Shown here: positions 20,663 to 33,109 of the stretch, one piece after another | How positions within the stretch are numbered: the first letter of the stretch is position 1 | Layout: every line of letters starts with the position of its first letter | From: Cycas panzhihuaensis | Lineage: Eukaryota; Cycadophyta | Direction: 5' to 3' | Assembly (NCBI GenBank): GCA_023213395.1 | Contig: CM041465.1 | Location: 78,871,741 to 78,935,740, forward strand | DNA length: 64,000 nucleotides | Program-made: the position numbers and the translations under genes | The notes under the pieces: generated by a model | Told to the model about the DNA's origin: nothing | Seen by the model: the letters and a program-made list of their open reading frames with translations, nothing else | Databases searched by the model: none

Positions 20663-21200
20663 ATGACAGCTGAAATAGCTCAACCTTCATTTGCTACTAT
20701 ATGTGGATAATTCCTTCATCATGAATAGACAGAAATCAATATGGAAAATGAGCTAGAAAATGCATTCTCCTCCAAAGTCAGCATTCAGAGTAGGGGCACT
20801 CTTACCAGAGGGAACCTTCATGGTATTGATCGAAGAAGAAGATGCCCATCTAGCTATAGCCCTGCAAGGGGATGCTCCCTTCCACATACAACCCCACAAC
20901 AATATTCTGGAGGTTGATTCACTGATCATATCATTTGCTTTTACTGTGGAAAGACCGGTCACTACACCATGGATTGTCGTCATCACAAGGCCAACCTAGA
21001 AAGGGGTATAATAGCATCTGGGAGCTACATCGAGTAACCCAAAAAGAATGAGCCCATAGAGTTAGAAGAAGAAAAGACAACATTTATCACTGCACTCTCC
21101 TCAACTACTCATAATTAAAACCAAGATAACAGTTTCATAGACTCATAAGCCTCCAAGCATATGACACACAGGCGATCATGGTTTAGCAAAATAACCCCCC
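20663..21200 (+). pseudogene. Copia-1 gag zinc knuckle and protease
   Basis: An intact CCHC knuckle, CFYCGKTGHYTMDC, is encoded at 20936-20977, with RHHKANLE after it. The protease site follows near 21138-21165 as FIDS, stop, ASKHMTH; the family form is DSGASxHMT, so the Gly codon has become a stop. Frame changes separate knuckle and protease. Confidence 0.75.
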
Positions 21201-21267
21201 TTCAAGGTGCAGGGTCTATCAAACTTGGGATGACACCACTCATACCATTCAAGGAAGCATCATTGTT

Positions 21268-22106
21268 TTGGTTTCCATCCCCAATGGAGATATTGAGAAA
21301 GTTGGTCGAGTACTCTATGTACTAGGGATGACCAAAAATCTACTATCTATCTTCCAATTGACTGACAATAAACTCCAAGTCTTGTTTGACAGTGACAAAT
21401 GTACTATTTTTGATAAATACAAAGGCAATAAAGTGATTGGTGAAGGCATTACAACTAAAGGGTTGTACAAATTTCTTGCCTCATCAATTCACTCTACCCT
21501 CAATGTAACTCTCAATATTGATAATGAAAAGCTCTAGCATTTGCGCTATGGTCATTTGTCTTATGATACCTTATTTTCCTTAAGCAAACATGACATGGTG
21601 AATGGATTTCCCTGGATAAAGAAAACTAACTCTGTCTGTGATGTATATATGATGGGTAAACAACATAGGTTATAATTTTCCTCAAGCACTAAGTGGGTAG
21701 CATGAAAACTTCAGTTAATCCATAGTAACCTATGTGCACTGTTTACTCCTCCATCCATTCAAGGTGCTCGATACTATCTGATCTTCATAGATAACTATAC
21801 TAGGAAAGTCTGGATATACTTCCTTAAGTTAAAGTCTGATGTATTCGAAACCTTCCTCAACTTCAAGCCTAAGCTTGAGAAAGAAAGTGGCCACTATATC
21901 AAATCTTAAGAACAAATAGCAATGGGGAATTCACCTCCATTGAATTTGTACAGTACTACAGAAGACATGGAATACAGAGACAATTCATAACTCCTACACT
22001 CCTCAAGTAAATAGAGTAGTAGAGAGGAAGAACGGGACCATAACTGAAATGACATGGTCTCTTCTGAAACAAAAAGGAATATCAAATAGGTATTGGACCA
22101 AGACAA
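21268..22106 (+). pseudogene. Copia-1 pre-integrase and integrase core
   Basis: NGDIEKVGRVLYVLGMTKNL and LYKFL (21268-21537) are the protease-to-integrase part. LRYGHLSYDTL follows near 21541-21575 (GAG_pre-integrase, usually LWHxRxGHLS). The integrase core starts IHSNLCA (usually HSDLCG, so the first catalytic Asp is Asn), then FIDNYTRKVWIYFLK near 21785. Later, near 22049-22150, it gives MTWSLLKQKGISNRYW, AVYLLNRSPTKA. Stops are frequent; integrase function is lost. Confidence 0.8.
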
Positions 22107-22215
22107 CCAACATAGCAGTATACCTACTCAACCGAAGTCCTACCAAGGCCTTCAAAAACATAACTCTAGAAAAAGCTTGGTTTCACATCTCCATCTCTTT
22201 TGATCTACTGTCTAC

Positions 22216-22617
22216 ATGCATGTACTTGCTAAAAAGAGAAGGAAACTGGATGACAAAAGCAAGAAATGTATCTTGGTAGGCTACAATGAAGTCTCCAAAT
22301 CCTACAGATGTTTGGATCCCATTACTGATAAAATTTACCCAAGTAGAGATGTCTATTTTGATGAAACATTAGATCTTCCCAAGGAAGATGATATTCCAAC
22401 TGTCACATTGGATGATAATGTGACTCTGACCATTCCCCATTGGGAACAACCACATTCAAAGGAACAACAAAGTGAACACAACGAAATTTCAAGGGGGACT
22501 ACATAGGCCACCACTCTAAGAGCTACAGGCAAATCTCAAGATCAACAACCTAACTCCACCTCACAAGGTGCTACTTGATCCAGGAGGATCTACTTTATGT
22601 CTACAGGAAGCAGAAAA
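22216..22617 (+). pseudogene. Copia-1 integrase C-terminal and linker
   Basis: KLDDKSKKCILVGYNEVSKS, then YRCLDPITDKIYPSRDVYFDE: the conserved copia segment after the integrase core. It is followed by an acidic linker (DLPKEDDIP) and ends at the inserted block at 22618. Confidence 0.8.
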
Positions 22618-23471
22618 TGTTAGACATTGGCACAATTGAAAGAAATAGGATCAAATAGTGTCAAAATAATGTGAATTTTTATGGGTAGGAAGAAGACACA
22701 TCCCAATACATGTGTGCAAAATGTGGGATTCAAAAAATATCATTTGACTAGACGACAAGCTCTATTTTGCAGAAAATAGCTCCCACGACCAACAAAAGAA
22801 GAACAAATATATACTATTTTTAAATCGGTGAAAATGGGGGCAAATGATATCCAAATGAGCTAAAATTTTGAGGACATAAAGGGGACATATATACCTACGT
22901 GTAAAATATTTGAGCTCAATTTGAGTTTATTAGCCCTAGTTACTAGGCCGCAACTTTTCGGACTTGCATAAATGCCACTTGGATAATATATGTTTTGGTT
23001 GTTGGTGATTGGACTTGCATGAATGCCACTTGGAAAACATGCATTTTGGTTGTTGATGGATTTCTTTCTATAAATTGAGCCCTCTTGAGCTCATTTTCAA
23101 TGTTGGAGACTTGGTTCTTGTGTGTGGGAGACACTTGACTTGGGACCAACATTGAGGCAATACTTAGGAGGTGTTGGAGACCATAGAGGAGGCAAATTTC
23201 AACACTTCAAGCATCCATTTTGGAGAGTGGGAGCTTCATTGAAAGAGTCATGGGAAGTTGGAGGCCCTTTGTGGTATTGTTGTATCATTTCTTCATTGTG
23301 ACTTGCTTATTCTTTGCTAATATGTTTTTCTCCACCATTAAATAGAGGTTTTTCTAGCTTAATAGATGTATTATTCTTCTTATCTTGGAGTAATGGCAAG
23401 TATGCATGAGTTAGTGTAGAGTATCCTTTTTATAGGCTCACTCTTTTATTGATATTATTGGGAATTTTACA
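22618..23471 (+). mobile_element. Possible solo LTR inside copia-1 pol
   Basis: A non-coding block of about 854 bp interrupts the linker between integrase and RT. It starts TGTTAGACATTGG and ends GGGAATTTTACA, the TG...CA form of an LTR, and has TCTATAAATTGAG (about 23070-23082) as a TATA box. No clean 5-bp duplication was found at these exact edges, so the boundaries could be off by some bases. Confidence 0.45.
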
Positions 23472-23589
23472 CTAGGATCTCAAGGAAAAAGATTGATGAT
23501 CGATTTCTTCACCAACCACACTCCACTTTGGGATCACTACTAATGATCTAGAACAATCCTCAACTACACCACAGAGAAAAATACCAAAG

Positions 23590-24692
23590 TGGTATTTAAA
23601 AATAATGGAGGAATCAAAAACTGATCTTGAATTCATCCAAGAAGGAAGAAGAACTAGAATTCAAATGCATTACGGATTTGTATCACACTTTGATATCACT
23701 TTTCAACAGGCCAGTGATGATCCTCATTGGAGTAAATCCATGGACGAGGACATTGAGTCAATCATGAAAAACAAGACCTAGGATCTAACAGAACCACCAC
23801 CAAACAAACCCATGGTTGTAGGTGGCTATACAAAGTCAAAGAAAGGGCAAATGGGTCCATTGAAAAATATAAGGCTCGTCTTGTGGCCAAGGGATTTACT
23901 CAAACCCAAGGCATTGACTATGAAGAAACATTTGCCAGAGTCAGCAAGATGATAACCATCAAAACAATGATTGTATTGGCTACTCAAAATAATTGGCCTG
24001 CGTACCAGATGGATGTTAAGGGAGCCTTTCTCAATGGAGACCTGCAAGAGGAAGTCTACATGCAACAACCTCCTCAGTATGTAACTAAGAGATAAGAACA
24101 CCTTGTATGTAAACTCAACAAAGCACTTTATGGGCTAAAACAAACTGCTAGGTCTTGGTATTCCAAGATTATCTCCTACCTAAGGGGTGTTGGCATGAAA
24201 TGGTTAGATGTGGATCCTGGTCTCTATGTCCACATTAGCAAAGACAAATTAATCACTATTCTCATTGTGTATGTAGATGATCTAATACTGATCAAGAGCA
24301 ACACCAGTTGGATCAACACCCTAAGACATCAATTGTCAAAGACTTTTGAAATGATTGACCTGGGAGAGATACACTACTACCTCGGAATTGAGGTTCATAA
24401 ACAACCTGATGGGATTTTCATACGCCAAAGCAAATACATAGCTTGTATCTTGGAGGAGTTCAAGATGAAAGATTGCAAGCCTTTACCCACTCCCATGTGC
24501 ACAGGAACCAAACTGACTATTGAGCCTGAGGGGAAACTGGTAGATGAAACTCTTTATAGGAGTCTAATTGGGAACCTCATATATCTTACATCAACTAGGC
24601 CAAACATTGTGTTTGTTGTGGGAATAGTTTCAAGGTATATGTCTGTGCCAAAGGAGTCACATTGGAAAGCAGCCAAACATATACTTTGATAC
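23590..24692 (+). pseudogene. Copia-1 reverse transcriptase
   Basis: FQQASDDPHWSKSMDEDIES starts the domain near 23704. [19 protein letters not shown] equivalents lie at 23876-23930, YQMDVKGAFLNGDLQEEVYM at 24004-24063, and [16 protein letters not shown] after a TAA at 24092. The catalytic IVYVDDLILI (YVDD, 24270-24281) and YYLGIEV, then LTSTRPNIVFVVG, are all intact in 24195-24689. This is the best-preserved part of the element, needing only a few repaired stops to resemble live copia RT. Confidence 0.85.
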
Positions 24693-25217
24693 TTGCAAGG
24701 AACAATATTCCATGGGATCTACTTCTATAGCCAAGGCATAGGACATTTGACTGGTTACTCAAATTTTGACGAGGAAGGAGATATTAACAGTCAGAAATCC
24801 ACCACTGGTTATTTCTTCAACCCAAGGAATGGAATTATCTCATGGAAAACAAAAAAGCAGTCCACTGTTTCCTTGTCCACTTCTGAAGTTGAATATTAGG
24901 CCACATTTCAATCAATGTGTGAAGAAATCTAGCTCAGATGACTTCTAGAAGAATTGAGCCAGCCTCAAGACTCTCTGACTATGATTAACTATGATAATTA
25001 GAGCACCATTCAAATGACTAAGAATCTAGTCTTCCATGCCCAAATGAAGCACATTGAAGTACACCGCCACTTCATCTGAGAGAAAGTGGACAAAAAGGAA
25101 GCCAAATTAGTTTGTTGTTCTAGTGAAAAACAACTAGCAAATATCTTTACAAAACCTCTCTCCAAGGACAAATTTCTTTATCTTAGAGAAAAAATCAGAA
25201 TGAAGGCAGAGGAACAT
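24693..25217 (+). pseudogene. Copia-1 RNase H and pol end
   Basis: GYSNFDEEGDINSQKSTTGY and ISWKTKKQSTVSLSTSEVEY are the copia RNase H core. Further on, frames with stops give HIEVHRHFI, ANIFTKPLS and a terminal EEHTLRGDV that overlaps the polypurine tract, as in most plant copia elements. Confidence 0.85.
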
Positions 25218-25231
25218 ACATTAAGAGGGGA
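25218..25231 (+). other. Copia-1 polypurine tract
   Basis: ACATTAAGAGGGGA directly precedes the 3' LTR. Confidence 0.85.
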
Positions 25232-25459
25232 TGTTGGAATATAATGTCTTATCCTCTAAATACTAGCATCTTATGTTAGTAACTTAACTGTAACATATAT
25301 TATCAGTCATGTAATATATCTGTAACATATCATGTTAGTTCTTCCTCTAACCCTAATCTCTAATTAGAGGCCTCTTGTATAAATATGTACTGCACCTCTC
25401 AATACAAGACAAGTCTTTTTAGTCTTCTCTTGCTCTCACCTTTTACTGTTGCTTTAATA
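25232..25459 (+). repeat. Copia-1 3' LTR
   Basis: 228 bp, equal in length to the 5' LTR. The visible differences are mostly transitions, so this insertion is younger than B1 or N1. Confidence 0.95.
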
Positions 25460-25464
25460 CGAAT

Positions 25465-28272
25465 AGCTCGAGAGAAGAAGTAGGGGAAGGTGACCCACCA
25501 CCAAAAACAATAATTTTGACAAGATAGCAACAAGGATTTTGGTAACGTTGAGCAAGAATGCTCAAAACAATTTTTGAACCCTTAGATAGATGTATGCAAT
25601 GGATTTGGCTCTATTTCTTAGCTTTTGGGACCCCTAAGGTGACCAAGTATCACTTTCTAACCCTTGCCTACTTTGTTGAACGATATGCTTGTGATTATCA
25701 TTATTTTGGTTCTTGGCCTACTTTATAATTTGATTGAAACTATGTTGTGATGTTTGGATCTTATTTCTTGAGTAAATGCACATGTGAATGCCTATATACT
25801 TGTGTTCTAAAAAGTGCCAATGATGTGGATTCATTTGCACAATTATTAAAGTTAGGTTCTAGTTTCACTCAATATCCTATTTAGTAACTCCTATATGACT
25901 CCATTGTTTCTACCATCTCATATTAGTTTACCATACCTACATGTTTATATTTTTTGACAAATTTTGTAAAAATGGTTTGTTGCATTTTTAATTAGTATTT
26001 GTAGTAGTTTTTATCGAATGATTGTGGTTTTTATCAATTTTTATTGCAGTTTTTATTGACTTTGAACATGGTTTTTATGATGCCTACATGTTTCCTCTAA
26101 AACTGCAATGACTCATACTAGTTTTTATATGAAAACACGATGATTCATTGTAGTTTTATTTAAAATCGCAATCAATTTCATCAAATGCTCATCATAAATA
26201 TTATCGTAGTTTTTAGTAGAAGTCATCACTATTTTTAGAAAAGTTATTCGTGGTTTTTACTAGTTGTCATAATTTTTACAAATAATCATCGTGATTTTCG
26301 CCAATCATTGTGGTTTTTGTTGGTCATCACATGTTTTACATGGTGCATGTCAAACTTGAAAAATTGGCCATTTTCTCATGTGTTAAATATTTTGAAGGGA
26401 TTTCTTAGTCAATACGATCGGCCAGAAACTATTGGCACCCATAGTTTTGTAAAACTATGGGCCAAACTTGGCCTATAGGTTGATTTAATAAGTTCGGTGT
26501 GGAGTCAAAAAAAATTTCAAGCATAGAACCTCTACCAATTTGCATTCTGAGTTCATTTTGGCCCATTTTTGCATAGATAGAGTTGTGGAGTATAGGGTAG
26601 AGATTTTATATATTGCCAATTTGCCATCCTTTGAGCATTTTGAGTTGATCTTTGCATGGTTTCTGCCTCCATTTTACTTATTTCCCTTCCATATTTCCTA
26701 TCTAGCTTGATTTTGTTGGTTGGAATTGTTTCATTTCATCATTTTCTTGACTGTCTACTCTATTTCCTCCATGTTGATCGATCAATTGGGTAAAAGTAGA
26801 CTGGCATTCAAGAGCAAATCTAAGCCTACTTACAAAACAAAAGGTATATATGCACGTTTTATGTTTTGTGATGATCTAACTACTAAAATTGTTTGTTTTA
26901 TGATTTTGTACCATTGAAATTACTTCTTTTTCAGCTCTTCCTTTTCTGGATAAGCTAAAGTTTGATTTCATTTCTAAATAAGCTTCATTTGCTACAAGGT
27001 TATACTTCTATTTGTTTGAGTTGTTGTCTTCTAATCTTAATTTGTGCAAGTTTCAAAGACAACAAGACCTGATTTTAACACTTCATTCTATTTCCAGAGC
27101 ACGATTTTTGCAACTTCCCAAGCTCGTCTCACCTGCTTCAACGTGCTAAATCTTCCTCCATAAGATATAACATATCTTAGCTCACTTTTTCTTAGAAATT
27201 TCTCCAGTTAGAACATTGTGCTTCTAAATTTTCTAAGATTCATTGATTCATTATCTCATTTGGTTTAGAGTTTAATCATCTATTTGGCAAGATTGGAGTT
27301 TAACTTATAGGTTTGTAGGAATTTCATGAGGTGCAGCAAAAATGTTGTTAGAAATTCCACAAATCTGATGAATTTGGGAATCTAGATTTCATTTCAAGTT
27401 TTGTAGGCAATTTCATAGTTAGTTTTCAAGTTTGTTTTTTAATTCCTTTCATTATTGCTTTTGTTTCTTGCTAACCTGTCTCATGAAAAAAGAGAAGTGA
27501 TCTATTATGAAGTTGAAGGATAATATAAAACTAATTTGTCATCCCTAAACAAGGAGCTTTCTTTAGGTACAAAAGTCCTTTTGCTATAATCCCTATAATT
27601 TGGTTATTTACTTATTTCCTTTCAAGCGAAAAAAAGAAAACGAAAAATGTCTTTTTACTGAAAGTTAGAGTTAATTGTAATATCCATAAGTTCCCAGATT
27701 TATTTGTTGTGTGTGGTATTTAATTTTCTTCCTACCTTCATGTGTGCAAAACAAATAAGTAGTCTGGTGAGTTTCTTTTTCTAATATAGGTTGTTTGTTA
27801 CCTTCATACAATCAAGAAAAAAAAAAGAAAGGAAAAGGAAGAGCATATAGCTGTACATAGGCATTTGTTGATTACTTCTTTAGACCCACTAAGGCACTCG
27901 CTTAGTTGAAGGAGGGGCTAGTCTACACACCAAATTTTATTACCAAATGTAGCATTGGTCTTGCACCCAAGGTGAAGCTTATTTGCCATTTTTGAGCACT
28001 AAACAAGACAGACAACTATCCCTTGATCACGTGCAGTTGGGAGAGCTAAGGCATCACCTTCGATCCGTTATTGAGATTTGGTTCTTCTCTCTCTTTCTTT
28101 AGCTAGAGTTTGGTTATTTAAAACTAGATGTGAGCAATGCCTGAGATCCCACACATAAAAGGTTTGGGGTGGTATCATTAGCCTACAAGCATTTGATTGT
28201 CATATCAATCTTTAATCCAAGGTCTATTAGTCCTTAATCCAAGCTCCAATTCCAAACAACTCTTCTCCACAT
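25465..28272. other. Long stretch without a recognised gene
   Basis: AT-rich DNA with many homopolymer runs. No domain was recognised on either strand. It includes a degenerate repeat at 25960-26345, and 26720-26917 has one short open frame with no motif. It borders the LINE on its right and may be the left part of the site into which the LINE inserted. Confidence 0.4.
25960..26345. repeat. Degenerate repeat of a GTAGTTTTTAT-type unit
   Basis: Words of the type ATCATNGTGGTTTTTA recur roughly every 25-35 bp more than ten times (for example near 25998, 26023, 26045, 26130, 26205, 26240, 26283 and 26310), with spacing drift. An old minisatellite. Confidence 0.5.
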
Positions 28273-28290
28273 CAGTCACCCTCTCTAGTT
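28273..28290 (+). repeat. LINE target-site duplication, left copy
   Basis: CAGTCACCCTCTCTAGTT; the right copy at 34570-34587 differs at one base (A to G). The two bracket the LINE precisely. Confidence 0.9.
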
Positions 28291-28461
28291 TTTTTTTGAT
28301 ATGGTAAAAAAATGAAGGGGTTTTAAAAAGGGCCCCAACCCTATTACATAAGCTGCCTTATAACTATCAGATTTGCCATGACAAGCCCAAGGCCTAGCTA
28401 ACTTCTACCCTCCAAAACCCTATCTAACCCATCCCTGCCACGACAAGCCCAGTGGCTAGCT

Positions 28462-28925
28462 CTAATCCCCCACATGGGGAATAACTTCCATATCTTTCCT
28501 AACCAGACTCAAAATCTCTTCTAAGACTTCCTCTTTCCATACCCAGTTAATCTTATGAGTTACTCCCCAATTAGCCAATTTATTGGCTACACCATTCCCT
28601 TCTTTGAAAGTGTGACACACCTGAGCACTCTCTCTGCCCTTTAGTGCTTCTTGAGCATCTCTAATCATACCTACATCTTTCCAGTCAATTTCTACCTCTC
28701 CTCTAAGCATATTTATCACATTTAACGAGTCCCCTTCTATAATCACCTTATCACAACCTTCCTCTAAGGCCATTTCCATCGCCCTTTGCATAGCTTTTAA
28801 CTCCGCCCTGTGGTTTGTTTACTACCTATAATACACCACAAAAGCCAACATGACTCCCCCTTTCGAATTTCTGCAAATACCATTGCCTCTAGCCTCACCT
28901 AGATTACCTTTTGACTCCCCATAAA
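28462..28925 (-). pseudogene. LINE RNase H (RVT_3)
   Basis: LKAMQRAMEMALEEGCDKVI, then EGDSLNVINMLRGE and KEGNGVANKLANWG fit the plant LINE/RNase H-like family. The first strand (about 28860-28925) reads NFYGESKGN where NFDGAxxGNPG is normal, so the first catalytic Asp is Tyr. Two stops precede TNHRAELKAM. The later Glu (AELKAM) and Asp (EGDSLNV) are kept. Confidence 0.8.
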
Positions 28926-29157
28926 AATTAATTTTTACCCAATTTTCTCGGGGAGGAATCCAGGTGCATTGTCTTCTCATTCCCATGGTAACTTTGGGTT
29001 CCCTTATCCCCTAGTTCTCCAATATAATTCCTTCCGATTATAGTATGAATTTCTCTTCTTTGATATTAATTGTCTCCACCATCACAACACAGTTGATCCC
29101 ACGGAGCCTAACTTCATCCATCTCCTTCTCCTGAAATATTCTTCTGTTTCTATCCTT

Positions 29158-29538
29158 CTATAAATTCCACATCATCATTGGCAGAGAGTTTTGCCAAAGA
29201 TACACCAAAATCCTACTCCTAAAAGGACTTTTCCAAGTCATCACCTGTTCTTTGATTGTTCTAGGGAACACCCACTCCATACCAAATTTGGCCCAGATAA
29301 GCTTCCAAATGTTCCTGGAGTAAGAGTAATGAAGGATGATGTGGTCTGTTGACTTCTTAGCCTCCCTGCATAACACACATCTATTAGCCATCATGAAGCC
29401 CCTCTTCCACAAATTATCCACAGTTAGAATTTTATTCCTTAAGCACAACCACCAAAAAACCACCACTTTGGGGATCAAGCCCATTTTCCACACTCCCTCC
29501 AATAAGGGGTTCCTAAGCCCCCCCCCCCTTCTTAGCAT
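29158..29538 (-). pseudogene. LINE zf-RVT region of ORF2
   Basis: The protein contains VWKMGLIPKVVVFWWLCLRN, ILTVDNLWKRGF and RCVLCREAKKSTDHIILHYS, with FPRTIKEQVMTWKS at the end. This is the zinc-binding reverse transcriptase domain (zf-RVT) found C-terminal to RT in plant LINEs, with its CxxC and H residues. About 120 codons are open. Confidence 0.85.
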
Positions 29539-30268
29539 ATAAAAAGATACCCTTGTTTCATCGTATAATCTCTAGATGGAGAAAGAGGCCAAACTATAGA
29601 ATCAACCTTAGCTATTTTTGGGATATAACATTAAGCTATCTCTTTTTTTAGGACTTCTATATAATCCCTTATGCCTTGATCCCCTTGTAGATCCTCAAAC
29701 GTTCTCCATCTCCTGGTCTGATCTTAACCCACCCAGTAATCCTTGACCTTCTCTCCATAAGTTCTTTCACAGAGGTCTTGCAAGGGACCCATATCTGTCC
29801 TCCTTTTCAGCTAATATGACCACACCACATGTCTTCCCGAAAATTTATAGTTGCTCAATCCCCCAACTTCCATTGCACTACTGAAGCAAGCATCTATCTC
29901 GATTGAAACATACTTCTCCATATTGGGGATTCGGAGGAGACTACAATATCATCCTTTAAAAATTTCTTTCCTCGAAGATATTTTTCGGATATAATTCTTT
30001 CCCACAACCCTCCTTCTTTCTTAGCCAATCAACACCATAATTTTGCCACTAGGGCACTGTTAAAAGAAGCCAATCTTTGAATATTTAAACCGGCTACCCA
30101 TTTTGGGAGGTAGATTTTCTCCCACACCACTAGGTGAATCCTATCCTTCTCCTCAACCCCAAACCAGAGGAATCTTTTCTAAATGGATTCCAAAGTCGAT
30201 ATGACTTTAATCGGGATCCTAAATATTGACATCATGTACACTAAAATACTCTAGAGCGAGGCAGAAAG

Positions 30269-31231
30269 CTACTGGACTTTACCCGCCTGACTTAGAAAGG
30301 AGCCCTTCCACCCGGCTAGCTTCCTCTGCATCCGATCAATGATTGGATTCCGAAGCTCCTTCGACATCTTCCCTATGAATAGGGGCATCCCTAAATAAAT
30401 AGAAGGTAGTTTTCGGATAGGCATTTCCAAGATCCTATTGATCTTTCTTTGCATCCTTTCTTTGGTATTTACAAAAAAGACACTACTCTTATTCAAATTT
30501 ATCTTATGATTCGTAGCTCTCTCGAACCTCTCAAGACCTCCTTTAATAGCCTGAGCTTCACCTAGGGCAGGCTTCCCTAACAAGATATTATCTTCGACGA
30601 ATCGGTGATGGACGGTATTAGCAATACCAAAGGTGGGCTTAATCCCTTTTACCACACCCTTTCTCCTAGACTCCTCCGTCGCTCTCCCTAGTAACTCTGC
30701 CATGATTATAAATAGATAAGGGGATAGAGGATCCCTTTGTCACAACCCTCTAAACCCAAGAAAAAAACTCGTCAAGGTGCCATCAATTAAAACCAAGTAA
30801 TGGGGCTTAGAAATACAACTAGCCACCCACTCCCTCCATACGTCTCCGAAGCTAAACGCTTGGAGACATTCCATTAAATAGTCCTATGACACCCTATCAT
30901 ATGCTTTAGATAGATCAATCTTAACAATCATCCCTGGTTCCTTCCTTTGATAGGCAGTATGGATCATCTCATGGATAACTATGATGCCATCCAAGATGTG
31001 GCTCCCTTTCATGAATCCATCTTGATTAGGAGAAATAATCAAGGGAAGAATCTTCTTTAGTCTATTAGCCAACACTTTTGCCAGGATCTTATATTTCACA
31101 TTACAGAGGCTAATTGGTCTAAATTCCTCTATCAGCTTCACCCCCTCCTTTTTAGGAATCAACACTAGAAAAGTGGCTTGCCACTCCCCCAACATTTTTC
31201 GGTTCTCATGGAACTCGCCCAGAGCCTTCAT
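30269..31231 (-). pseudogene. LINE reverse transcriptase
   Basis: 30884-31231 gives WQATFLVLIPKKEGVKLIEE, FRPISLCNVKYKILAKVLAN, RLKKILPLIISPNQDGFMKG, and IVKIDLSKAYDRVS with the first catalytic Asp. 30269-30703 gives HRFVEDNILLG at 30590-30601, where plant LINEs have FADD, so the first Asp of the active pair is Glu. LPSIYLGMPLFIGK and LAGWKGSFLSQAGK follow. Stops separate the two pieces. Confidence 0.9.
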
Positions 31232-31544
31232 TAAATCCTCCTTTATAATGTCCTATTAATTCTGGAAGAAACCTGGGGGAGAGCCATCCGGGCCTTGTGC
31301 TTTATCCCTTTTCATCCCGAAGATTGCCTTTTTCACTTCCTCTAGAGTGGATGGCTCCTTTAAAAGCCTATTCTGCTTGTCATCCACCAACTTGGGGATT
31401 AAGTTCATAAACTCCCCCCTGGTCATAGCATCTTAACAGCCAGGCTCTTCAAATAAATCCTTGAAATACTCTGTTGCTATATTCTTAATTTCTTCCTCCA
31501 CACTAGTTTCCTCTCCTTCTTTGCTGTACAACTTATTTATTTAT

Positions 31545-32682
31545 TCAGTTACAGGCCCTATGCTTTAAGGTCATCATATGGAAGAACTTTGTATTCCTAT
31601 CCCCCTCTTCTAGCCAGAGGGCCCTCGACTTTTGCCTCCAGAAAATTTCTTCCTTAATGAGGACTTCCTCAAATTTTCTTAAGAGATTTCTCTTAGATTG
31701 ATCCAAGATCTGAGATCTTCCTTCCTCTTGGATCCTCGCCTCAATGTCTTTCAACTCCCTAACTATTTGATCCTTGACCTCAAAAGTATTCCCATGAACG
31801 TTTTTATTCCACTCTTTCACCTATCTTTTCACCTAATACAATTTTTTCGAAAACTTGTACATAGAACATCCCTCTATCAAAATCTTCCACCACTCATCAA
31901 TCAGGTCCCTAAGATTTGGATGCTTTGTCCACATTAGTTCAAACCGGAAAAGGGTGCCCATATGTTTCTTTGTGACATCAAAGTCTAACAGCAAAGGGGA
32001 GTGATCTGAGGCCACCTTAGGAAGATCTTCCAGCCTAATATCATTATGATGGCTGGCCCATACATAGTTTATCATCACCCTATCTAGCTTTACTTGAATA
32101 TGGTGATTCCCCGGTCTCCTGTTTAACCAGGTATATTTTTCCCCCTAAGATGAACATCCATCATACCCGCTTTTTGGAGAAAGTCTCCCAAGTCCATCAT
32201 GCTCTTCGTTCACCCCTCTTGTCCCCCTTTATCCTCTCCGGGGGATAGGGTAGCATTAAAATCGCCAGCAACTAGCCAAGGGCCCTACCAGTCTTTATGG
32301 AGCTCCAGTATTTTATCCCAGAGGATTTTCCTGCCTTCCACAGATATGGGGGCATATACATTAGTTGCCAACCATCGAAGGTTTGTCTTTCTACAAGTTA
32401 TCCATATGGAGATGAAATGATCATCGAGAACATAGACCTCTCCTTGTCGTTCCTTCAGATTCTAGAGAACAGCCAGCCCCCCCCTGATCCTAGATGGCCA
32501 CCGTTCGCTTCCATCTCCACTATCCTCCAGATCTTATTTTTGACTGCTATCCTATTATCCATTTCCAATTTGGTTTCCTGTAGCAAGATTATATCTGGTT
32601 CTAGTCTCATAAGTAGTTCTTTCACTGCTCTCTACTTTTAGGGGACATTTATGCCCCTAATATTCCATGATGCAATCTTCAT
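31545..32682 (-). pseudogene. LINE APE-type endonuclease, start of ORF2
   Basis: ATG at 32680-32682 (minus) opens MKIASWNIRGINVP, the usual first motif of L1 endonuclease. LEPDIILLQETKLE, then WLVAGDFNATLSPGED (near 32240) and ASDHSPLLLDF (near 31995) supply the catalytic and metal-binding positions. 31545-31820 (LEEGDRNTKFFHMMTLKHR) is the link to RT. Three or more stops interrupt it. The enzyme would nick target DNA for priming. Confidence 0.85.
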
Positions 32683-33109
32683 CTTTAACACCTTAACCTT
32701 GGGCCCTCTCTTCTTCCCTCTTAAGCCCGATCTTCATCTTTTACTCCTTAATCTTGTCCCCTTGCCCCGCCCCCCTCCCTTAGGATATGATAACTGCCCT
32801 GGTCAATTTGGAGAGCCGCCTCCCTTTCCCTAACCATCTTTAGGGTAAGTCTACCTATCCTTTTTCCCTCCCCAGGTCTGGGCCTCTATGCTGGCCTATC
32901 CCCCTTTGCTCCTCCTAAGGATCCTTCTCCCTAATTTTCCATATCCATTTAGCATTCCCCAACCCTTCCTGCCTTCCCAAAGCTGTGAGCCCAACCTCTG
33001 ACTGAGGCACTTCCTGAACCGCTCGAAGATCATAACTTTCTCCCCCTTCCTCCTTTTCCTCTTCTATAGGTTCTTGGTTGCCCTCTTTCATTCTCTTTTC
33101 CTGGCGAGA
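32683..33109 (-). other. LINE region between ORF1 and ORF2
   Basis: Probable ORF1 C-terminus plus inter-ORF spacer, pyrimidine-rich on the plus strand. No domain was recognised. Confidence 0.5.

Larger units (their letters stand above)
18814..25459 (+). mobile_element. Ty1/copia element copia-1 (complete but dead)
   Basis: Two 228-bp LTRs, primer site, leader, gag (UBN2 type, with zinc knuckle), protease, integrase, RT, RNase H and polypurine tract all occur in copia order on the plus strand. The flanks GGAAC (18809-18813) and CGAAT (25460-25464) share only three of five bases, so the target duplication is weak. The 3' LTR terminus GCTTTAATA differs from 5' GCCCTGACA only by C/T and G/A changes, in line with methylcytosine decay. 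Stops and a lost integrase Asp show it is inactive. Confidence 0.85.

Noticed and set aside
32297-32641. Plus-strand frame of 114 codons
   Set aside because: It is the reverse of the LINE endonuclease, which has clear motifs on the minus strand.
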